This document shows, piece by piece, positions 59,649 to 64,000 of a stretch of DNA of 64,000 bases. Source of the stretch: Symbiodinium natans (Eukaryota > Sar > Dinophyceae > Suessiales > Symbiodiniaceae); assembly GCA_905221605.1 (NCBI GenBank), contig CAJNDS010000458.1:836136-900135 (forward strand). Reading direction: 5' to 3'. How positions within the stretch are numbered: the first letter of the stretch is position 1; the number at the start of each line of letters is the position of its first letter. Under the pieces are notes generated by a model. That model was not told the DNA's origin. It did no database searches and saw nothing but the letters and a program-made list of their open reading frames with translations. The position numbers were made by a program, and so were the translations under genes.

Positions 59649-59954
59649 GTGACCCGGACTCTAATCCGAAACTGCCTGCTGTTGAGGTGTTAATCTAGGA
59701 GTCGGAAGTACTAACAGTATTCCCTTACGGTCCCCATGCAATTATCGTACAAAAACAACCCACCAAAAAAAAAACGATTCTAATTTTAAAGGCCCGTATA
59801 TTAGCAGGGTTTTGTGTTTTGGGTAGGTCGAGGAGTTTGGTGTTTGGACCGCTTCTGCAGGCTAGCAGCTGTGCACCACCAAGCGCCGTCCAACCCTAAA
59901 CCCTAAACCCTAAACCCTAAACCCTAAACCCTAAACCCTAAACCCTAAACCCAG

Positions 59955-60028
59955 GGAGGACCCTAAAGGCCACAAAAGCCAACATGGCATCGAAACCCCC
60001 TCGATCCCCATGGGGGTGCAAGAGTTCG
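59955..60028 (+). CDS. Putative exon, basic
   Basis: Acceptor AAACCCAG at the end of a CCCTAAA array. A plus GG gives Arg, then RTLKATKANMASKPPRSPWG and CKSS; donor GTGCCT. Confidence 0.55.
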
Positions 60029-60213
60029 GTGCCTCAGGGAGCCATGTCCTGAAGTTCTGCCCTAAACCCTATGACGCCCTAAATAATGGCCGTCTAGGAG
60101 GTGGGTTTAGGGTATAGGCGTGATGCTTTCGGCGTTAGGGTTTAGGGTTTGGGGTTTAGGGTTTAGGGCGTAGGGCCCCCTTTCGGGTCTTCGAGTTTGG
60201 GGACTCCTTGCAG

Positions 60214-60282
60214 CAAAGGTGGCGAAATCCTGGAGAGCGTCACACTGGAGCCGCCCGGACTTGATGGATTGAAGACCTTGGG
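60214..60282 (+). CDS. Putative exon
   Basis: Acceptor ACTCCTTGCAG, donor GTTGAGGG. KGGEILESVTLEPPGLDGLK then TL and two bases. The best-looking frame is out of phase with 60028; the in-phase frame (QRWRNPGERHTGAART) ends in TGA. Confidence 0.45.
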
Positions 60283-60380
60283 GTTGAGGGCTGGGAGGTT
60301 TTAGGGTTTAGGGTTTAGGGTTTAGGGTTTGGGGTTTGGGGTTTAGGGTTTAGGGTTTAGCCCAGAGAGGCCCTGGGCAG

Positions 60381-60429
60381 AACTTTTATTCCCAGCTTCT
60401 TCTCCTGTGTTGGGACTACGTGGCTTGGG
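60381..60429 (+). CDS. Putative exon with consensus GTAAGT donor
   Basis: Acceptor CCCTGGGCAG. In phase with 60282 it reads TFIPSFFSCVGTTWLG; the other frame is NFYSQLLLLCWDYVAW. Either way it is hydrophobic. Confidence 0.45.
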
Positions 60430-60592
60430 GTAAGTGCCCTTAGCTAAGCAGCGCACATCTTGCAGTGCCCTTAAAGTAGTACCCTTGTTGCCCTGCTTGT
60501 TTTCTGGAATGGGGTGGGGGAGGGCAGATTTTAGCGCCCAGAGCTTAGGGTTTCGTGCCCAGGAATAGCCTCATTTCTCTTGGGCGGGGCAG

Positions 60593-60727
60593 GTGGTTAG
60601 GAGTCCTTTTTGGGCAACCTGGTTCCACTCGGATCCAACAAGGCACACAGCCAACCAGCCAGAGGGGAAGACCCCACAATCCCAAACCACCAAACCCCCC
60701 AAACCGACCCCAACACCTAAACCCTAA
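60593..60727 (+). CDS. Putative terminal exon; stop supplied by CCCTAAA repeat
   Basis: Acceptor GGGCGGGGCAG. VVRSPFWATWFHSDPTRHTA then a Thr/Pro/Lys tail merging into degenerate repeat, TAA at 60725 from CCCTAAA. 44 codons. Confidence 0.5.
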   Translation: MVRSPFWATWFHSDPTRHTANQPEGKTPQSQTTKPPKPTPTPKP

Positions 60728-60982
60728 ACCCTAAACTCTGAACCCCTAAACCCTGAACCCCTGAACCTTCAGGGCTTTGGGGTCTGTAGCTCAGGTCTCG
60801 AGCGCTGGCACACCGGGCGCCGCGCGCTCAATTCTTTAGGGCTTGGGATCAGGGTTTGAGGTTTACAGCTTCCCGAGAATCCCGAAACCCTAAACCAACC
60901 CCAAACCCAAAACCTTTCGGGTTTTGGCCCTTTGTGCTGCTTGCATGCAACATTCGAAGGGCTTTCAACGAGGTTGCTACAG

Positions 60983-61171
60983 TGTGGATTTATACAAGAC
61001 AGCACAAGTATGACCACGGATGTTTGTGGATGCATCATGCAGGTGGAATTATTGGAGGTCGATGGCCCTGAACCCGAAACCACTATCAACAGCGCGTCAT
61101 CGCAAAATCCACGAAAGCCCGAAGCCGCGAACAGCCGTAGGACCCCCAAGCACTTCCTTTCTAAACCCTAA
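60983..61171 (+). CDS. Putative terminal exon, 62 codons; stop from CCCTAAA
   Basis: Acceptor GTTGCTACAG, then CGFIQDSTSMTTDVCGCIMQ, then VELLEVDGPEPETTINSASS and a polar tail, ending at TAA 61169-61171 inside a repeat unit. The frame is open further upstream to 60932. A reverse ORF (60769-61149) overlaps; composition favours plus. Confidence 0.5.
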   Translation, partial: CGFIQDSTSMTTDVCGCIMQVELLEVDGPEPETTINSASSQNPRKPEAANSRRTPKHFLSKP

Positions 61172-61191
61172 ACCTCCTTGCCGCCCTTGAG

Positions 61192-61277
61192 GAGAAACTC
61201 CGGCTGATCCCGCAGAGCAGTGCAGAGTGCGGCGTTTGGCCAAAAATCCAGAACCCTTTGAGCTGTGTGAAATGGAT
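61192..61277 (+). CDS. Putative exon
   Basis: Acceptor CCCTTGAG, donor GTAGTTG. EKLRLIPQSSAECGVWPKIQ then NPLSCVKW and two bases, in phase with 61432. Confidence 0.5.
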
Positions 61278-61431
61278 GTAGTTGTTGGGGTTCAGGGTCC
61301 AGGGTTAAGGGTGTAGGGTACCCGAGGAAGGATCACGAAAACCGTATCGAGTGATCATCAGGTGCCAAGGGCTTGTAGAGCCCCTCTGCTTTCTGAATCC
61401 TTGTGGGGCCTAGGGAGCTTTTGGCTCCCAG

Positions 61432-61474
61432 AAATAAATCAGAAAATGCCCAAGATGTCGGAGGCATTGCAATG
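61432..61474 (+). CDS. Putative exon following 61192-61277
   Basis: Acceptor TTGGCTCCCAG; AT plus A gives Ile, then NKSENAQDVGGIAM, donor GTCATT. Confidence 0.45.
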
Positions 61475-61677
61475 GTCATTTAGGGCTGAGGGTTTCTTTT
61501 TGGGATGTGGGCGCTCAGGGAGTTTATGGGGGGTCTTCGGGGATTTAGGGTTTCGGTGGTTGGCTAGGGGGCCTATAAGGGGGTTTTGGGGTTGGTCTCT
61601 GCTTTTCCTTTGTCTTTGCGTCACACCATGTTGGCATGCTTGAACAACACGACCCGCCCACTGATCCTCAAGTGAAG

Positions 61678-61799
61678 CCTGACGGCCTGCTGGTTTGGTG
61701 TGTTGGCCATGGCTGCTTCTGCCAACGGCGTTGCGCTGGATGCAGAGGAGGACCCCAATGAGGCTGTCGCTGAAGAGGCTGTCGCTGAAGAGACTCTTG
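61678..61799 (+). CDS. Putative exon: hydrophobic helix then acidic repeats
   Basis: After AAGTGAAG; L then TACWFGVLAMAASANGVALD, then EEDPNEAVAEEAVAEETL with an internal AVAEE duplication; donor GTAGTC. The hydrophobic part could be a signal or membrane helix. An ATG at 61709 could instead start the protein. Confidence 0.55.
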
Positions 61800-61909
61800 G
61801 TAGTCCAGTGGTACACCCTTTTCCCTTTTTGAGGGTTCAAGGTTTCTTAAGAAAGTCACCAACCCCAGAAAGGCTGCCCTTATTATGATATGGTTGCTGG
61901 GCTACTAAG

Positions 61910-62068
61910 GACTGTCGCGGAAGATGCTCAGGACACCCTTGGAACTTGAAATGGGCCCGATCACCATACGTTGCGGGCCCTTCTCTTGGGACCGCGGGTC
62001 AGGAGCAAGAGTACCTCGCACACAACAAGAAAGCCGCCGAAGGAATCAACCCCCCCTAAGGCTTTCTA
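61910..62068 (+). CDS. Putative exon, 52 codons, consensus GTGAGT donor
   Basis: Acceptor GGCTACTAAG. G plus GA gives Gly, then LSRKMLRTPLELEMGPITIR and an Arg/Ser-rich C-terminal half, one base, then GTGAGT. In phase with 61799. Confidence 0.5.
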
Positions 62069-62483
62069 GTGAGTCCCTCCTGTGCCTTCAAGTTGTTTGT
62101 CAATCTTGTACCTTGTTAGATTTAATTGTTGTTCTTACCTCTCGGTCGAATGGGTAAATAAACTTTCAACTGCTTTTGGTCTAGCAGAACCGCTCTTCGG
62201 GCCCACATGACCCGAAAGGGGGGTAGTTCCCTTTCAACCCCAAACCCGAAAGCCCGAAAACAACCCGAACACCTGTGAACCCTCGAAGGGAATGCCTTGA
62301 GCCCTAAACCCCCACACCCCCAAGAACCCCCCCCCCTTAAGCTCTGAAGTAAGCTGATGTGGAGGCTTACGATAGTAAAAGACCCCTAGTAGAGTCCCCC
62401 AAACAGTAGGATTCCTTTAAAGTACCTAAACAACCCTAAACCCTAAACCCTAAACCCCTAATCCCAAAGCCCCATGTTGCCAG

Positions 62484-62568
62484 TGGCAGGAAGACCCCCA
62501 GGATGCTTACGTCCGAACACTCACGAGATACGTGACGGACATGAGAGTGGTGCTTGGGACTTGCGAGG
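62484..62568 (+). CDS. Putative exon
   Basis: Acceptor CATGTTGCCAG, donor GTTTAGGG. WQEDPQDAYVRTLTRYVTDM then RVVLGTCE and one base. The direct join to 63096 is out of phase, so an exon between or an earlier donor (GTGCTT at 62551) is needed. Confidence 0.5.
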
Positions 62569-63004
62569 GTTTAGGGTTTAGGGTTTAGGGTTTAGGGTTT
62601 AGGGTTCAGGGTTCAGGGTTCAGGGTTCAGGGTTCAGGGTTCAGGATTCAGAGTGGCTTTGATGGGTCTTTCTGTTTTTTTTCAAGTTAGGCTGCTTAGG
62701 GCTTTTGCGGTAGAAGAGTTTCGAGGGGTAGGTTCTTTTTTGTTGTGGGGGGTGGGGGGTGGGGGCTTGCCTGGGCGCTTGTGAAGACAACAGCCTTCTT
62801 TGCGAATCCACGCTGAGGCAGCAGCACTGACCGCCCTGAACAGTTGAGAGTGGCTCACCCTAGACCCCAAGCCCCAAACCCCAAACCCCAAACCCCAAAC
62901 CCTAAACCCTAAACCGTTAAACCCTTTCTAAGCCCCCAACTCAAAGCCCTAAACCTAAACCACAAAATTCCAAACCCTAGGCTTCCTAAGTCCGAAACGC
63001 TGTC

Positions 63005-63075
63005 AGGGTTTAGGGTTTAGGGTTTAGGGTTTAGGGTTTAGGGTTTAGGGTTTAGGGTTTAGGGTTTAGGGTTTA
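63005..63075. repeat. Telomere-like array (TTTAGGG)n
   Basis: Ten near-perfect units, ending just before the exon at 63096; here the acceptor side carries TTTAGGG, an exception to the usual orientation. Confidence 0.97.
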
Positions 63076-63095
63076 GGCCCGTGAGACTCTGACAG

Positions 63096-63154
63096 ATACA
63101 TCCTGATTTGGTGAGAGCCATCGCAGCATACCAGGCCCTGCAGGACGACCTTGG
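63096..63154 (+). CDS. Exon with helical, LRR/ankyrin-like text
   Basis: Acceptor ACTCTGACAG, donor GTTTAGGG. IHPDLVRAIAAYQALQDDL and two bases that join 63539 in phase. Confidence 0.6.
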
Positions 63155-63538
63155 GTTTAGGGTTTAGGGTTTAGGGTATAGGATTTAGGGTTTAGGGATG
63201 TTCCTTAGGGTTTTGCTTGTTTGGTTTTTTGTTCGGTGTTGTGTTTTTTTGGGTTGGGGGGTCTAATTCTTGGAATCCCCGGTTTTCGGGCTCCGGTTTA
63301 GGGCTCTTGGTTTATGGTGTGGGCTTTGGGGATTGCCCCGCAAAGTAGAAATTGTCTGTGCAGAATCTCTCCAAACTGCGGAAAGTAAGAATCTTGTTTA
63401 GGTCCCCATGTAGCAGCAGGTTCATTTTCACAGCAGGGTACCCAAAACCCTAGACCCTAAGCCCTAAACCCTAAACCTAAACCCTAAACCTTAAACCCGA
63501 AATCCTTGTTCAGTTCATACCAGGGTGTTGTGTAACAG
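63155..63538. repeat. Mirror intron, 384 nt
   Basis: It opens GTTTAGGGTTTAGGG, has a non-repeat middle, then CCCTAAA units (63440-63500) and the acceptor GTTGTGTAACAG. Confidence 0.65.
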
Positions 63539-63623
63539 CGCACGCCGCGCACAGTACCTGGGCGCTGCACTCCGTGGCGGATCCGATGTTGGAAGGCTGC
63601 GAAGACTCCACGTGAAGAGCAAG
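63539..63623 (+). CDS. Exon, possible leucine-rich-repeat segment
   Basis: GG from 63154 plus C gives Gly, then ARRAQYLGAALRGGSDVGRL and RRLHVKSK; donor GTGCCA. LRRLHV with spaced Leu recalls ribonuclease-inhibitor-like LRRs, but one unit is too little to assign. Confidence 0.6.
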
Positions 63624-63628
63624 GTGCC

Positions 63629-63820
63629 AGGGTTTAGGGTTTAGGGTTTAGGGCCTAGGGTTTAGGGTTCAGGTTTAGGGTTTAGGGCTAGGGTTTAGGG
63701 TTTAGGGCTAGGGTTTAGGGTTTAGGGTCTAGGGTTTAGGGTTTAGGTTTAGGGTTCAAGGTTAGGGTTTAGGATTGCGGTTGAAGGTTCAGGGTCTAGG
63801 GTTTAGGGCTTAGGGATTCG
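63629..63820. repeat. Degenerate (TTTAGGG)n array
   Basis: TTTAGGG with frequent GGGCTAGGG and GGTTCAGGG variants. Confidence 0.95.
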
Positions 63821-63837
63821 GTTCCCTTGGTGTTAAG

Positions 63838-63909
63838 GGGCCTGGCTGCAAGTGTCGGTACAAGCCGGCCTTGGGCTTGGGGACGCAACATGAACCACTA
63901 CTACTATGA
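63838..63909 (+). CDS. Possible terminal exon with TGA
   Basis: After TTGGTGTTAAG. In phase with 63623: GPGCKCRYKPALGLGTQHEP then LLL and TGA at 63907. A competing frame starts at ATG 63890 and runs through the triplet repeat as poly-Asp. Confidence 0.4.
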   Translation, partial: GPGCKCRYKPALGLGTQHEPLLL

Positions 63910-64000
63910 CTGCGACGACGACGACGACGACCACGACGACGACGACGCCTGCCGCCGCCCGCCGCCGCCCGCCGCCGCCGCCACCGGCCACCACTGCCGC
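63909..64000. repeat. GAC / GCC triplet repeats
   Basis: (GAC)n followed by (GCC)n-type repeats to the window end. Open in one frame as poly-Asp then Pro/Ala. Confidence 0.9.

Noticed and set aside
59086-59652. Tyr/Val/Cys/Met-rich ORFs up to 167 codons
   Set aside because: Translation of TATG/TACG repeats. Only the first 30 or so codons of the plus ORF look like protein, and they are annotated as an exon.
9441-64000. A true chromosome end
   Set aside because: Arrays occur in both orientations, are short and interrupted, and alternate with exon-like islands; no terminal, one-orientation array is present.

Overview
This window looks like nuclear DNA of a protist, most likely a dinoflagellate. 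The commonest sequence is the 7-mer CCCTAAA/TTTAGGG, the telomere repeat of dinoflagellates (also of plants and some other alveolates). It occurs as dozens of interstitial arrays in both orientations. Between arrays lie short GC-rich islands, usually 25-120 nt, that read as small exons: AG acceptor, open frame with protein-like composition, then a GT donor or, at several junctions, a GC donor. GC donors and acceptors followed by G are a known dinoflagellate habit. Bacterial features (ribosome binding sites, operons, long ORFs) are absent. Nearly every long ORF here is translated low-complexity repeat.

Layout. 1-4240: hairpin-forming satellite. 4241-5580: AT-rich and degenerate tandem repeats. 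5660-9160: tandem segmental duplications with long purine/pyrimidine tracts and a 100-N gap at 7750-7849. From 9440 to the end: exon islands in introns made of telomere-like arrays, MITE-like palindromes, microsatellites and G/C homopolymers.

Three exon chains on the + strand hold together by reading phase. Chain A (9522-11680) is unidentified. Chain B (about 14581-25126) ends in an EF-hand pair (18534-24385). Chain C (28988-38819) starts with coiled-coil-like exons and ends in a second EF-hand pair whose two calcium loops are each interrupted by an intron (36589-38287); rejoining the exons across GC-AG junctions restores both loops. From 43 kb to the end come many further exons, some phase-linked (55510-56588, 59061-60028, 61192-61474, 61678-62068, 63096-63909), several with in-frame stops. 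No gene can be called complete, and I recognise no gene symbol.

The most interesting feature is the architecture. Many introns carry (TTTAGGG)n just after the donor and (CCCTAAA)n just before the acceptor. The pre-mRNA ends of such an intron are complementary and could fold into a stem that brings the splice sites together. In many cases the donor GT is itself the GTTTAGGG of the first repeat. Exon calls rest on reading by eye. One open island proves little alone; the main support is phase agreement between successive islands and the rebuilt EF-hand loops, and I had some freedom in choosing splice sites.
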